Of a DNA stretch of 52,935 bases, positions 9,017 to 19,056 are shown one piece after another (the stretch's first letter is position 1; each line of letters opens with the position of its first letter). The notes under the pieces are model-generated. The model worked only from the letters and a program-made list of their open reading frames with translations, ran no database searches and was not told where the DNA came from. A program made the position numbers and the translations under genes. Source of the DNA: Lacrimispora celerecrescens (GTDB taxonomy: Bacteria > Bacillota > Clostridia > Lachnospirales > Lachnospiraceae); the NCBI RefSeq assembly GCF_000732605.1, contig NZ_JPME01000027.1, forward strand, positions 144 to 53,078, written 5' to 3'.

Positions 9017-9028
9017 CTCATCAATCAA

Positions 9029-10819
9029 TTATTCAATTTCCTCACTGATTTCTATTCCTAACTCCACTAGCTGCTTAGGATCTACCGTTGATGGCGCCTC
9101 AGTCATCATGCAGGATGCATCTTTTACCTTAGGGAATGCGATCACATCGCGGATGCTGTCTGCTCCTACCATCAGCATGACCACACGGTCCAGACCGTAA
9201 GCAAGTCCTGCGTGAGGCGGAACGCCATATTTAAACGCATCCAAAAGGAAACCGAACTGATCCTGAGCTTGTTCCTTTGTAAAACCAAGAACTTCAAACA
9301 TCTTGGACTGGATATCGCTCTGATGGATACGAACAGAACCTCCGCCAAGCTCCGTACCGTTTAAAACAATGTCATATGCTTTTGCACGGACAGCGCCAGG
9401 ATTGCTGTCGATAAGTGCCCAGTCTTCATCCATAGGCATGGTAAATGGGTGATGCATTGCAGTAAAACGGCCCTGTTCTTCGGAATACTCAAGAAGCGGG
9501 AATTCCGTTACCCATAAGAACTTAAAGTCATCCTTTTTCAAAAGATCAAGCTGTCTTGCTAACTCCAGTCTTAAATTTCCTAATACGTCAAATACCACTT
9601 TATCCCGGTCAGCTGCAAATAAAAGCAGGTCTCCAGGCTTTGCTCCCATTGCATCTGCCAGAGTATGAAGTTCTTCCTCTGTCATGAATTTTGCAAAGGA
9701 GCACTTATAGGTTCCGTCTTCATTCACAGCAAGATAAGCCAGGCCCTTTGCACCAAAGCCCTTTGCATATTCCACCAGGGCGTCGATCTTCTTACGAGGC
9801 ATAGCTCCCTGTCCTTCGGCATTAATTCCGCGGACAGAACCGCCGTTTTCAAGCGCGCCTTTGAATACTGCAAATTCCGTATCTTTTACTACATCGGAAA
9901 CATTTTTAAGTTCCATTCCGAAACGCATATCCGGCTTGTCAGAACCAAAACGGTCCATAGCTTCTCTCCAGGTCATTCTTGTAATTGGAAGCTGAACTTC
10001 AAACCCACAGATTTCTTTAAATAATTTCTTTAGCAGCCTTTCATTGACTTCCAGCACGTCCTCCACATCCACAAAGGACAATTCCATGTCGATCTGGGTA
10101 AATTCCGGCTGTCTGTCTGCACGCAGGTCTTCGTCACGATAGCATCTGGCCAACTGGAAATAACGATCATAACCAGAACACATCAGCAGCTGTTTGAAAA
10201 GCTGCGGAGACTGGGGAAGCGCATAGAAAGAGCCTGGATGGACACGGCTTGGAACCAAATAGTCCCGGGCACCTTCCGGAGTGCTCTTAATAAGGGTTGG
10301 TGTTTCAATCTCTAAAAATCCCTCTTCCGCCAAAAATGCCCTTGTTAAGGTAGCAACCTGGCTTCTCACCCTGATGTTCTTCTGGATGTCAGGTCTTCTA
10401 AGATCTAGGAAACGATATTTTAATCTCAGTTCTTCTTTTGTCTTGCTGTTCTCTTCGATCGGGAAGGGAGGTGTTTCGGATTCGGAAAGGATTCTTAAAC
10501 TCTTTGCCCTAAGTTCAATGGCACCTGTTGCCAGGTTCTCATTTACTCCTCCTGACCTTGCTTCCACTTCGCCGGTCACTGCGATAACAAATTCGCTTCT
10601 CAATTTTTCAGCCTTTGCAAAGCTTTCAGCTCCGCAATCACTTTCCTCAAATATGATCTGCAAAATTCCGGAACGGTCTCTTAAATCAACAAAAATGATT
10701 CCTCCCTTATTTCTGCTTTTCTGTACCCAACCCATTACTGTTACTTCACTGCCCACATTGGCTTTTGTAACCTCTGTGCATCTATGTGTTCTTTTTAAGC
10801 CTAACATTGATTCTGCCAT
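9029..10819 (-). CDS. aspS: Aspartyl-tRNA synthetase
   Basis: A 596-residue class II synthetase that charges tRNA-Asp. In order: an N-terminal OB fold that reads the anticodon ([21 protein letters not shown]), motif 2 with [17 protein letters not shown], the bacterial GAD insertion in the middle ([20 protein letters not shown]), and motif 3 [12 protein letters not shown] near the end. The length is normal for the bacterial type. The frame opens at 10852, but an ATG at 10819 gives the expected [14 protein letters not shown] start, with a GAGG-like ribosome site before it. It follows hisS by 68 bp and closes an operon ended by a long-stem hairpin. Whether it is strictly tRNA-Asp specific or also charges tRNA-Asn is not decidable here. 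Confidence 0.96.
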   Translation of the reverse strand: MAESMLGLKRTHRCTEVTKANVGSEVTVMGWVQKSRNKGGIIFVDLRDRSGILQIIFEESDCGAESFAKAEKLRSEFVIAVTGEVEARSGGVNENLATGAIELRAKSLRILSESETPPFPIEENSKTKEELRLKYRFLDLRRPDIQKNIRVRSQVATLTRAFLAEEGFLEIETPTLIKSTPEGARDYLVPSRVHPGSFYALPQSPQLFKQLLMCSGYDRYFQLARCYRDEDLRADRQPEFTQIDMELSFVDVEDVLEVNERLLKKLFKEICGFEVQLPITRMTWREAMDRFGSDKPDMRFGMELKNVSDVVKDTEFAVFKGALENGGSVRGINAEGQGAMPRKKIDALVEYAKGFGAKGLAYLAVNEDGTYKCSFAKFMTEEELHTLADAMGAKPGDLLLFAADRDKVVFDVLGNLRLELARQLDLLKKDDFKFLWVTEFPLLEYSEEQGRFTAMHHPFTMPMDEDWALIDSNPGAVRAKAYDIVLNGTELGGGSVRIHQSDIQSKMFEVLGFTKEQAQDQFGFLLDAFKYGVPPHAGLAYGLDRVVMLMVGADSIRDVIAFPKVKDASCMMTEAPSTVDPKQLVELGIEISEEIE

Positions 10820-10887
10820 AATTTCCTCTTTCCTGCCCATGTTTTTTGGCATATAGGTATGCCCCCAGGGCGTTCCTCCCGTTAAAT

Positions 10888-12146
10888 TTACTTAAGTGCA
10901 TCCCTATAGAATTCCTTAAACAGTGTATAGCCTTCCTTCTCAAGGCCCTCTTTCTGGAACTTCTTATTTTTATTCATCTGGGAAACCAAAACGGTCACAC
11001 CCTTAGCACGCTCTTCCATCGCCTCTTTGATGGCTCCATTCATCACATCATCACTTACACCCTTTTCGATCAGAAAGGCCACCTTGTCTTCCTTTCCAGG
11101 AACCGTGAAGCCCTCATCCATCAGGATCGTGATGATCCGTTCAAATCCAATAGAAAAACCACAGGCTGGTGTATCCATACCGGTGAATTTTCCGATCATC
11201 TTATCATAGCGGCCGCCGCCACCTACGGAACCTGGAAAACCATCTACCTGGATCTCAAATATGGTTCCGGTGTAATAAGACATTCCTCTCACGAGGGTAG
11301 GGTCAAACACGATGTGAAACTGGCTGGTGGTAATCTGGCTCACGCTGTCAATGATAGCCGCCAGGTTCTCCGCCTGCTCCTGATCCATCGCTTCCTTTAA
11401 GATGCTGCCCAAGCTGCGCACTCCGGCAGCATCGTTTGACACCGACTCAAAAAGGGATAAATATTTTTTAATTTTTTCCTCTTCATAACCTGCTTCTGTC
11501 AGTTCCCTTGCCACACCATCCATACCGATCTTGTCCATCTTATCCAGTATGATGAACACCTGGTCGTAAGCTTCTTCCGGAAAGCCGCAGAAGGCAGCCA
11601 TTCCCTTTAAGATATTCCGGTCATTGATCCTTACGGTATATCCCTTAAAGCCAATCTTTCCAAGTAAAGTTGTGGTAGCAAGGATCAGCTCGATCTCTGC
11701 AAGCCTAGTGGAATCTCCCAGTATGTCAATGTCGCACTGGACAAACTGTCTGAAGCGCCCTTTCTGGGGACGATCTGCCTCCATACGCTTCCCATCTGAA
11801 GAGATTTAAAGGGAGCGGTCAGGGACGCCGCATTATTCGAATAATATCTGGATAAGGGAACGGTTAAGTCATACCGGAGACCGCTGTCAACCAGATCGTT
11901 TTCAGCCTGTGCTGTCTCCAGATTTAGCTTTTCTCCCCGCTTCATGATCTTGAAAATCAGCTTTTCATTGTCTCCACCCTGTTTGCTGGTAAGGTTCTCG
12001 ATGTGCTCCACACAGGGAGTTTCGATGGAATGAAAGCCGAAGCCGCCATAGGTTTCACGTATCTGGTTCATCACATATTCCCGTACCTGCATCTCGGCGG
12101 GAAGAATATCCTTCATTCCGGTAACCGGTTTCTTTTTCAATGCCAT
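10888..12146 (-). pseudogene. hisS: Histidyl-tRNA synthetase, broken by one frameshift
   Basis: Together two frames give a complete class II HisRS: N-terminal part 12146 to about 11779 (PVTGMKDILPAE, RYDLTVPLSRYY), then about 11784 to 10888 (ADRPQKGRFRQFVQCDID, VRGMSYYTG, GGGGRYDKM, CGFSIGFERI). The shift is at about 11778, where TGG-AGG-CAG should read TGG-AGG-GCA, as in the conserved motif 2 VWRADRPQKGRF. One G is therefore missing. Upstream of the shift the frame is intact, and downstream there are no further stops, so decay is not advanced. HisRS is essential and no second copy is in the window, so a sequence error is as likely as a true lesion. The ATG at 12146 (GGAG at 8 bases) is preferred over the GTG at 12155. 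It lies between hemZ and aspS in an operon. Confidence 0.9.
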
Positions 12147-12195
12147 TTCGTTCACTCCGTTATTTTCTTAATTTTAAACATGCCTCTATTGTAAA

Positions 12196-13650
12196 TTACA
12201 TTTCCAATTTTGCAAGCATTTTTTCTTTTCTTTCCAGCATTTCGTCGATTCTTGCAATATACTGTTCTACATCCTTGACATTTTCCACCCGTTCCAGACG
12301 GTTCTCTGAAGGGAATACCACCTTTGTGGTAGTTCCTGCCCCGCAGGCTATAATGGTCTGCTTTTCTTCCATAATTAAAATATTATAGATGCAGGCTTTG
12401 CCTGGAAGGGAATAGCCGACGTTTTCAAAGTTTCCGGCCATATTTTTCTGGCGGTAGAGGTAGTAAGGCTCCTGCCCCATGCTTCTTGCATAGTCGGCAG
12501 TCAAATCTATCATTTCCTGAGTATTGGTGATTTTTAAATCCCCGTACTTTTCCTTAAACATGTTAAGGCGGGCCGCTCGCTTTATGGCAAGGGAATGAAC
12601 AGTAATGCCATCCGGCCCAAGAGCCTTTATCTCCTCCATGGTATGGGTCACATCTTCCATATCCTCTTCCGGCAGGCCGATGATCAAGTCCATGTTGATA
12701 TTATCAAAGCCCAAAGACCTTGCCATGGAATACCGGTCCTTTACCATATCTACGGTGTGGCGGCGGCCGATGATATCCAGGGTTTCCTGCTTCATGGTCT
12801 GGGGATTAATGGATATTCGTGTCACGCCATGATTTTTTAGAACCTGAAGCTTTTCTATGGTGATACTGTCCGGGCGCCCGGCCTCCACGGTAAATTCCTT
12901 TACCCCGGTAAAATCAAAGGTTGCTTTCAGCCTGCTTATCAGTTTATCCAGATGAAGGGCGGAAAGGGAGGTAGGGGTACCTCCACCGATATAAACCGTA
13001 TCCAGAGTCCTTCCTGCCATTTTCTCCGCCGTATAATCCATTTCCTTAAATATAGCTTCCAGATACTGTTCCATGCGTTTTTCCCATTGTCCGATGGGGA
13101 AAGAAGTAAAGGAGCAGTAAAGGCAGGTTGTTGGGCAGAAAGGAATGCCTATATACAAGCTATAGCCATGGCTGTAATCAATGGCGGAAATGAGTCCCAT
13201 CTCCCGCCTGGCAATCTCCAGGCTTAGATCCACTTTTCCATCACTGGTTAAATAGGTATCTTTCATGTATCTTCGGACTTCCTCATCCGTATAACCTTCC
13301 ATAAGCTTTGTCATGGCTATTTTGGTTGGCCGGATTCCCGTTAAAGTTCCCCATGGAAGTTCTATCCCTGTAAGCTCTTTAACCATACCGTAAAGCATCC
13401 GTTTGATCCGGTTCTTGGTTTCAAAACGGTCCGCAAAATCCACTTCCGTAGAGGTCGAATTTACAATACCCTTCTCAAAATCCTGGATATTCAGCTCAAA
13501 TTCGGCCTCCCCTGTCCTGCCCCGGACAAGAAGACGGTACTCCTCTGACTGGCTTTCCTTGTGAACAAATCCCTCTCCCGGATAAAATGCCATTAAAAGT
13601 TCTCTGATATCCTGCTCAAAGGACTGGTCGTCTAATATTAATCCTATCAT
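12196..13650 (-). CDS. hemZ: Radical SAM protein HemZ (coproporphyrinogen III oxidase-like)
   Basis: A 484-residue protein with a HemZ-type N-terminal extension (about 165 residues, including GIRPTKIAMTKLMEG), then a radical SAM core with the cluster motif CPTTCLYC near residue 172, the GGGTPT strand, and a C-terminal HemN-like part. The family relates to oxygen-independent coproporphyrinogen dehydrogenase. HemZ itself is named from Bacillus; in anaerobes without a full haem pathway its real substrate is uncertain. It follows the MBL hydrolase by 10 bp and precedes hisS by about 50 bp, a common gene order in clostridia. Confidence 0.88.
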   Translation of the reverse strand: MIGLILDDQSFEQDIRELLMAFYPGEGFVHKESQSEEYRLLVRGRTGEAEFELNIQDFEKGIVNSTSTEVDFADRFETKNRIKRMLYGMVKELTGIELPWGTLTGIRPTKIAMTKLMEGYTDEEVRRYMKDTYLTSDGKVDLSLEIARREMGLISAIDYSHGYSLYIGIPFCPTTCLYCSFTSFPIGQWEKRMEQYLEAIFKEMDYTAEKMAGRTLDTVYIGGGTPTSLSALHLDKLISRLKATFDFTGVKEFTVEAGRPDSITIEKLQVLKNHGVTRISINPQTMKQETLDIIGRRHTVDMVKDRYSMARSLGFDNINMDLIIGLPEEDMEDVTHTMEEIKALGPDGITVHSLAIKRAARLNMFKEKYGDLKITNTQEMIDLTADYARSMGQEPYYLYRQKNMAGNFENVGYSLPGKACIYNILIMEEKQTIIACGAGTTTKVVFPSENRLERVENVKDVEQYIARIDEMLERKEKMLAKLEM

Positions 13651-13660
13651 TTTCTATATC

Positions 13661-14305
13661 CTATCCTCTGTATAGTGCCACCGGATTATACGATTTCTCA
13701 TGGCTGATGGTAGTTACGTCTCCGTGCCCTGGATATACTACAGTATTGTCAGGAAGAGAAAACAGCTTTTCTTTTATAGATTCTATAATCCGAGATTGAT
13801 TTCCTGTCGGAAAGTCAGTCCGTCCCAAAGATTCACGAAAAAGCGTATCTCCGCTGATTAAAACTTCATCCTCTTTTATATAATAACAGAGTGACCCCTC
13901 AGTATGTCCTGGAGTAGAAATCACCTCGATGCTTATCCCGGCTACGGAAAGAACTTCACCATTTTTTACATATCTATCCGCCTCCACTGAACATTTTCTG
14001 CCCATATTAAGAGATAAATTTTCAGAAGGATCGTAAAGCAGCACCTTTTCCTTCTCTCCTGCAATTATCGGAATCTCTGGAAATATATGTTTAATCCCCC
14101 TAACAGCCATAATGTGATCGAAATGACCGTGAGTCAGCAATATAGCTTCCGGCGTCACGCAAAGATTGCTACACTGTTCAAGAATATATGCTTCATCGTC
14201 TCCCGGATCGACAATAACAGCCTTTTTTATAGTTTTCCGGTATATCACATAACAGTTGGTTTCGATCTGCCCTACCGGATATGTTTTAATTATTAAGCCA
14301 CTCAT
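13661..14305 (-). CDS. MBL-fold metallo-hydrolase (glyoxalase II-like)
   Basis: A 214-residue metallo-beta-lactamase-fold protein. The metal-binding motif is LLTHGHFDH near residues 57-65, followed by STPGHTEGSLCYY, SGDTLF and YPGHGDVT, which supply the remaining His and Asp ligands for two metals. The length and motifs match the short hydroxyacylglutathione-hydrolase-like (YqgX/YcbL) group of thioester hydrolases. The true substrate is unknown; clostridia usually lack glutathione. It is the likely first gene of the MBL-hemZ-hisS-aspS transcript unless the upstream acetyltransferase is co-transcribed (35 bp gap). Confidence 0.85.
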   Translation of the reverse strand: MSGLIIKTYPVGQIETNCYVIYRKTIKKAVIVDPGDDEAYILEQCSNLCVTPEAILLTHGHFDHIMAVRGIKHIFPEIPIIAGEKEKVLLYDPSENLSLNMGRKCSVEADRYVKNGEVLSVAGISIEVISTPGHTEGSLCYYIKEDEVLISGDTLFRESLGRTDFPTGNQSRIIESIKEKLFSLPDNTVVYPGHGDVTTISHEKSYNPVALYRG

Positions 14306-14340
14306 AATCCATTTCCTTCTTCATGATGTAATTATTGTTT

Positions 14341-15357
14341 TTATAAGAGGAATACCGGAATATCTGTTCCGTATAATAATTTTACATGATAATGATCTGC
14401 GCATTCTGCCCATAACAAATTTTCCTGCTGCCTTGTAGTAATAAAGTAATCTGCTGCTGCAAACAAACACCTAACATCATCTCCCGGCACTCCCTCCTGT
14501 AAAGCAATTTCTGCCTCCTTATCTTCATAATCCTGTAAAAAATCCATAATTACAGCTGTATAGCCTTTTTCAATCGCTGAAGGAGATAGATATAGTATTA
14601 GTCTTGTTAGTTCTGGTAATGTAGTAAAATATTCTTTTAATACCTTTTCCCAAACTGAAAACGGTTCTTCAAAATCCATAATAAACAATATATTTTTTCT
14701 ATCGTCCTTTTCAAAGGCTGGAATTACCCAACGCCATTCCTCCTCTGCATTGCTGCGATACTTCTCAACAAAACAGCTGATTGGCAGATTAAAATCAGAC
14801 TGGCGCTCTGATAACAGACTCTGATTCCAATCCCACCATCTTATCAAATTTAAATCCTTGATTATATCCTCATTAAATCGATATCCGACTATTTTAGCAG
14901 GATTCCCTGCCACAATCGCATATGCGGGCACATCCTTTGTAACCACGCTTTCTGCTCCGACAACAGCTCCATTATTGATAGTTACTCCACTTAATATAGT
15001 GACTCCATGCCCAATCCAAACATCATTTTGGATTAAGATCGTTCCCTTTCTACGAATAGTTATATTAACGGATTCCGTAAAAAAGCTGGGACTTCCCTGT
15101 ATAACGGACTTATAGTTATGATTTAGATTAATTAGAAATGTAACCTTATCTGCTATTGACGTATACTTTCCAATTTGCAAACAATGAACGCCTTCAGAAA
15201 AATTAAAATTGATTCCTGACTGAACTTCTCCTTGTACAATATAACTATCTGTATCAAGTTGTAATACCGGAAACTTTTCCTCTGTATTAGGGACTTCAAT
15301 ACTTACAACTGTTGTTTCTTTTATTGTATTTGGATTATAATTCACATTAAATATCAA
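14341..15357 (-). CDS. Hexapeptide-repeat (CatB/Vat-type) acetyltransferase with extra C-terminal domain
   Basis: A 338-residue protein in two parts. Residues up to about 190 are a left-handed beta-helix acyltransferase of the xenobiotic acetyltransferase type (IGKYTSIADKVTFLINLNHNYKS, NDVWIGHGVTIL, GAVVGAESVVTKDVPAYAIVAGNPAKIVGYRF). The remaining 150 residues (FEKDDRKNILFIMDFEEPFSVWEKVL to the end) look like a Rossmann-type domain, possibly part of a sugar-nucleotide or glycosyltransferase fold; I do not recognise it firmly. The start is TTG at 15357 behind GGAAGGAG. The gene is more AT-rich than its neighbours and sits between rel and the MBL gene, which are usually adjacent, so it may be acquired. 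A role in surface-sugar acetylation is a guess. Confidence 0.7.
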   Translation of the reverse strand: MIFNVNYNPNTIKETTVVSIEVPNTEEKFPVLQLDTDSYIVQGEVQSGINFNFSEGVHCLQIGKYTSIADKVTFLINLNHNYKSVIQGSPSFFTESVNITIRRKGTILIQNDVWIGHGVTILSGVTINNGAVVGAESVVTKDVPAYAIVAGNPAKIVGYRFNEDIIKDLNLIRWWDWNQSLLSERQSDFNLPISCFVEKYRSNAEEEWRWVIPAFEKDDRKNILFIMDFEEPFSVWEKVLKEYFTTLPELTRLILYLSPSAIEKGYTAVIMDFLQDYEDKEAEIALQEGVPGDDVRCLFAAADYFITTRQQENLLWAECADHYHVKLLYGTDIPVFLL

Positions 15358-15381
15358 TTATTACTCCTTCCTATAAAAGAG

Positions 15382-15403
15382 AAAAACTGCGTTATCCCGC
15401 AGT
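15382..15403 (-). terminator. Terminator overlapping the rel stop codon
   Basis: Minus-strand ACTGCG-GGATAA-CGCAGT followed by TTTTTC. The TAA stop of rel lies in the loop, so the last codons of rel form the left arm of the stem. Confidence 0.75.
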
Positions 15404-17716
15404 CCTCTCAATGTCTATGACTCCTTCGATTTGTCTCAGCTTATCAACAAGCTTACCCAGTTCTTCCACACCATGAATATCAAAAGTCATGGTAATAGTC
15501 GCCTTGCCCTGCTTGTTGGTTCTGGAGTTCATGGAGGTGATATCGATCTGCCTCTCTGTAAACACCTTGGATATGTCGACAAACATCCCGATCCGGTTAT
15601 TGGCAAATATCTTGATCTCCGAGGAATACCGTTCCTTGGTGTCATCGCCCTCCGATTCCTGCCATTCCGCATCAATCAGACGATTCCGCTCGTCTTCAGG
15701 CAGGTTTAAGACGTTAACGCAGTCTGTCCTGTGGATCGAAATTCCCCGTCCACGGGTTACAAAACCTACGATCTCATCTCCCGGCACCGGGCTGCAGCAC
15801 TTGGAAAAACGGACTGCAAGGTCGTGGATTCCCTTTACTACGATTCCGCTGCCCGATCGTCTCTTAACCGGCAGCCTATTGCTCATATCCTCAATGTCAT
15901 TTAAGATGCTATTGTCCGTAACATCTTTTTTAAGCTTCTTATTCCGCTCATCCACCATCTTATTGATGACCTGGCCCTCTTTTAGGCCACCGTGTCCGAT
16001 GGATGCAAGAACGGACTCCCAGTCACGGAACGCATAGCGCTTCATGACCTTTTCCTGGTATTCCGGCTTACTGATCTCAGAATAATTGATTCCCTTTGTC
16101 TTACAGTAACGGTCCACCATTTCCTTGCCGCGAAGGATGTTATCTTCTTTCAGCTCTGTTTTAAACCATTGGTTGATCTTATTCTTGGCCTGAGTGCTTT
16201 TCACTATATTCAGCCAGTCCCGGCTGGGCCCCCTGCTGTTCTGGGAAGTAATGATCTCCACCTGGTCGCCGTTCTCAATCACATAATCAATGTTCACCAG
16301 TTTTCCATTGACCCTGGATCCCACCATCTTATTGCCTACCGCACTGTGTATGGAGTATGCAAAATCAATGGGCGTAGAGCCTGCGGGAAGATTCTTCACA
16401 TCCCCGGAAGGGGTAAAGCAGTAAACGCTGTCGGAGAATAAATCTAAATCTCCCTTTACCATGTTTAAGAATTCCTTGTTATCGGACATGTCCTTCTGCC
16501 ATTCCAGAATCTGACGCAGCCAGCTTAACTTCTCTTCCTCTTTGCCTGCTGCCACCTGTCCGCTTCCGCTCTCTTTATACTTCCAGTGAGCGGCAATACC
16601 GTATTCTGCGGTACGGTGCATATCATAAGTACGGATCTGGATCTCAAAGGGCTGCCCATTGTTTCCGATCAAAGTAGTATGAAGAGACTGGTACATGTTA
16701 GGTTTCGGCATTGCAATATAATCCTTGAAGCGGCCAGGAATGGGCTTATACATCTCGTGGATCACACCAAGGGCGGCATAACAGTCCTTTACGCTGTCAA
16801 CGATAATGCGCACTGCAAACAGGTCATAAATCTGGTCCAGAGTCTTGTTCTGGTTCACCATCTTTTTATAAATGCTGAAAAAATGTTTTACGCGGCCATC
16901 TACTCTGGCCTCGATCCCGCCGGTCCGTAAATGTTCCTGTACCTCATCTACAATACTCTTTACAAAGGTTTCCCTGGCATCTTTTTTTAAAGATATCTTC
17001 TCAGCCAGCTCGTAATATATTTCCGGCTGCAGATATCTTAAGGACAGATCGTCAAGCTCAATCTTAATTTTGGAAATACCAAGGCGGTGGGCAATGGGAG
17101 CATAGATTTCCATGGTCTCTTTTGCTTTTTCCTTTTGTTTTTCCGGTTTCATGTACTGCAGCGTCCGCATATTGTGGAGGCGGTCAGCCAGCTTGATGAT
17201 AATGACGCGGATATCCTTTGCCATGGCTAAAAACATCTTCCTTAAGTTCTCAGCCTGGATCTCCATCTTATCCATGGACCAGGATATCTGGGTCAGTTTG
17301 GTGACGCCGTCCACTAAAAGGGCCACTTCTTCCCCGAATTCCGCCTTCAGCTCGTCTAAGGACATAATCGTGTCCTCGACCACATCATGAAGGATCCCGG
17401 CGGCAATGGTTTCTTTATCCATCTCTAGATCAGCCAGAATAATGGCAACACAAAGAGGGTGAATGATATACGGTTCACCCGATTTACGCCTTTGGTCCTT
17501 ATGCGCATCATCCGCAATATGATATGCCTTTTCTATCATGGTGATATCATCGGAAGGGTGATATCTCCTTATACTGCGGACCAGTTCTTCATAAAGTACA
17601 TCCGGGCTGGTAAAATCAGCCGGAGCTTCCAGATCCACATCCACCTTCCGCTGTTCCGGACGTTCCTTTTCCAAAGCCGCCAAATTATTCTTTTCCATTA
17701 TTGGATTATCTGCCAT
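15392..17716 (-). CDS. relA: Bifunctional (p)ppGpp synthetase/hydrolase Rel
   Basis: A 774-residue long RelA/SpoT homologue. The hydrolase HD domain is intact (HDVVEDT at 110-116, preceded by HPLCVA). The synthetase domain follows with GRFKDYIAMPKPNMYQSLHTT near 325, then TGS (VYCFTPSGDVKNLPAGST, about 425-485) and a C-terminal ACT domain (IKIFANNRIGMFVDISKVF, about 700-774). A zinc-finger-like section before ACT carries RFSKCCSPVPGDEI. This is the single Rel of Gram-positive bacteria that makes and degrades the stringent alarmone in response to uncharged tRNA on the ribosome. The ATG at 17716 has GGGTG before it. It is not next to apt here; apt lies 23 kb away. Confidence 0.96.
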   Translation of the reverse strand: MADNPIMEKNNLAALEKERPEQRKVDVDLEAPADFTSPDVLYEELVRSIRRYHPSDDITMIEKAYHIADDAHKDQRRKSGEPYIIHPLCVAIILADLEMDKETIAAGILHDVVEDTIMSLDELKAEFGEEVALLVDGVTKLTQISWSMDKMEIQAENLRKMFLAMAKDIRVIIIKLADRLHNMRTLQYMKPEKQKEKAKETMEIYAPIAHRLGISKIKIELDDLSLRYLQPEIYYELAEKISLKKDARETFVKSIVDEVQEHLRTGGIEARVDGRVKHFFSIYKKMVNQNKTLDQIYDLFAVRIIVDSVKDCYAALGVIHEMYKPIPGRFKDYIAMPKPNMYQSLHTTLIGNNGQPFEIQIRTYDMHRTAEYGIAAHWKYKESGSGQVAAGKEEEKLSWLRQILEWQKDMSDNKEFLNMVKGDLDLFSDSVYCFTPSGDVKNLPAGSTPIDFAYSIHSAVGNKMVGSRVNGKLVNIDYVIENGDQVEIITSQNSRGPSRDWLNIVKSTQAKNKINQWFKTELKEDNILRGKEMVDRYCKTKGINYSEISKPEYQEKVMKRYAFRDWESVLASIGHGGLKEGQVINKMVDERNKKLKKDVTDNSILNDIEDMSNRLPVKRRSGSGIVVKGIHDLAVRFSKCCSPVPGDEIVGFVTRGRGISIHRTDCVNVLNLPEDERNRLIDAEWQESEGDDTKERYSSEIKIFANNRIGMFVDISKVFTERQIDITSMNSRTNKQGKATITMTFDIHGVEELGKLVDKLRQIEGVIDIERTAG

Positions 17717-17771
17717 ATGCCGTCACCCTTTTGTTGCATTTCTGGTTTTCACCTATTTTTAAACGTAGTTA

Positions 17772-18764
17772 TCATTCATTATAATTATTATTGTCGAAAA
17801 ATGCAATTATTTTTTCTTTCTCCCTTTTTTCAAGGAAAGCACCCTCCAGTGCATATCGGTTCATCTGCCTTAGATCCGCCTCCGTAAATCCCATATGTTT
17901 CTTAATGAGCTCTGCTTCCTTTTCCAGTGTGGTATCTGAAACAGTCATATTATCCGTATTGTAGGTAACCCGGATTCCTCTGTCATAAAATGCCTTTAAC
18001 GGATGCTCTTCTATGGAGGGAACAGCCTTTGTCTGAAGGTTGCTGATCACACACATCTCTAAGGTAATCTTTTCCTTTTTTAGGAGGTCCATACATGCCT
18101 CTGACTTGATTGCGGCACATCCGTGTCCGATCCTTTTTGCTCCGTAATGAACCGCTTTTATAATATTTTCATAATCTCCGCACTCTCCCGCGTGTATGGT
18201 AAAGGGTACGCAGTTCCGGTCCGCCTCCTTAAATAGGGGATCAAAATGTCCCATGGGAATCATTCCTTCCGGCCCTGCTAAATCTACCCCAACAACGCCC
18301 TTTCCTAAGTAAGCCTTTGCAATTTCAAAGGTTTGCTCATTTTCCCGGTCGGGCCCGTTAACCATGGCGCAAAGCAGGACCCCCGCCTTCATAGGGAATT
18401 TGGCCGTCCCCTTATTTATTCCCCTGATTACCGCTTCTACTGCCCTTTCCATGGTCAGTCCTTTTCTCATATGAAGCTGGGGTGCAAAGCGGATCTCACT
18501 GAGGATAAGGCCCTGGGCTGCCAGCCGTTCTGTTAAATGAAAGGCCGCCAGTTCCAGTGCTTCTTCCGTCTGAAGCAGCTGTCCCGGTAAGTCAAAGCAC
18601 TTTAAATAATCCACAAGGCTCTCACAGGTTTCCCCTGCTACGAGGCTCTCTCTTCCGCCCTGTCCTTCAAAATCATATCCGATCTGCTCTGCAAGCATCC
18701 TTACCGTTTCAATGGTTAAGGAGCCGTCCAAATGCAGATGGAGGTCTGTTTCCAGTAGTTTCAT
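17772..18764 (-). CDS. add: Adenosine deaminase
   Basis: A 330-residue amidohydrolase of the adenosine deaminase family, which turns (deoxy)adenosine into (deoxy)inosine in purine salvage. It has the N-terminal metal motif DLHLHLDGS (7-15), HAGECG, the RIGHGCAA strand, and the late catalytic Asp in YNTDNMTVSDT. The classic TDDP motif reads TDNM here, a form often seen in Firmicute members; the metal-binding Asp is kept. AAGGAGG precedes the ATG at good spacing. It is monocistronic or co-transcribed with rel (55 bp gap). Confidence 0.92.
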   Translation of the reverse strand: MKLLETDLHLHLDGSLTIETVRMLAEQIGYDFEGQGGRESLVAGETCESLVDYLKCFDLPGQLLQTEEALELAAFHLTERLAAQGLILSEIRFAPQLHMRKGLTMERAVEAVIRGINKGTAKFPMKAGVLLCAMVNGPDRENEQTFEIAKAYLGKGVVGVDLAGPEGMIPMGHFDPLFKEADRNCVPFTIHAGECGDYENIIKAVHYGAKRIGHGCAAIKSEACMDLLKKEKITLEMCVISNLQTKAVPSIEEHPLKAFYDRGIRVTYNTDNMTVSDTTLEKEAELIKKHMGFTEADLRQMNRYALEGAFLEKREKEKIIAFFDNNNYNE

Positions 18765-18792
18765 AACGTTTCCTCCTTTATTCTATAAAAAT

Positions 18793-18821
18793 ATCTTATC
18801 ATATTATAAGAAAAGTAACAA
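18793..18821 (-). promoter_or_regulatory. Promoter candidate for add
   Basis: On the minus strand TTGTTA (18821-18816), 17 bases, TAAGAT (18798-18793), about 30 bp before the add ATG and downstream of the nagZ terminator. Confidence 0.45.
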
Positions 18822-18949
18822 ATATTTCGTGATTTACTCCTGCCGTATATGCTGCATTGATATAAGTCGGATGGTTTAATCTGAAGAGGAAGCCTTTTGG
18901 GGCAGTTCATTTTATTATACTGCTCAAAATTAAGAGCTCTCATAAAAAT

Positions 18950-18981
18950 AAAAAACGTGCCCCATAAAAGAAGGGCACGTA
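18950..18981 (-). terminator. Intrinsic terminator of the amino-sugar operon (after nagZ)
   Basis: Minus-strand hairpin ACGTGCCC / GGGGCACGT with a loop of about 9-10 bases, followed by TTTTTTATTTTT. It marks the end of the long operon that starts near 30030. Confidence 0.85.
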
Positions 18982-19056
18982 AACCATACGTTAAAAGAAG
19001 TAGCACGATGTCAGCCATTATAATATCATGTGCGGTTCTATAGAATTTCCTAGTCT

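Noticed and set aside
8825-9028. N-terminal extension of the nucleotidase
   Set aside because: It translates the aspS terminator hairpin; the signal peptide and AAGGAGG fix the start at 8824.
11770-11790. Programmed ribosomal frameshift in hisS
   Set aside because: No slippery heptamer or downstream structure is evident, and the same missing-G change occurs twice elsewhere in the window.
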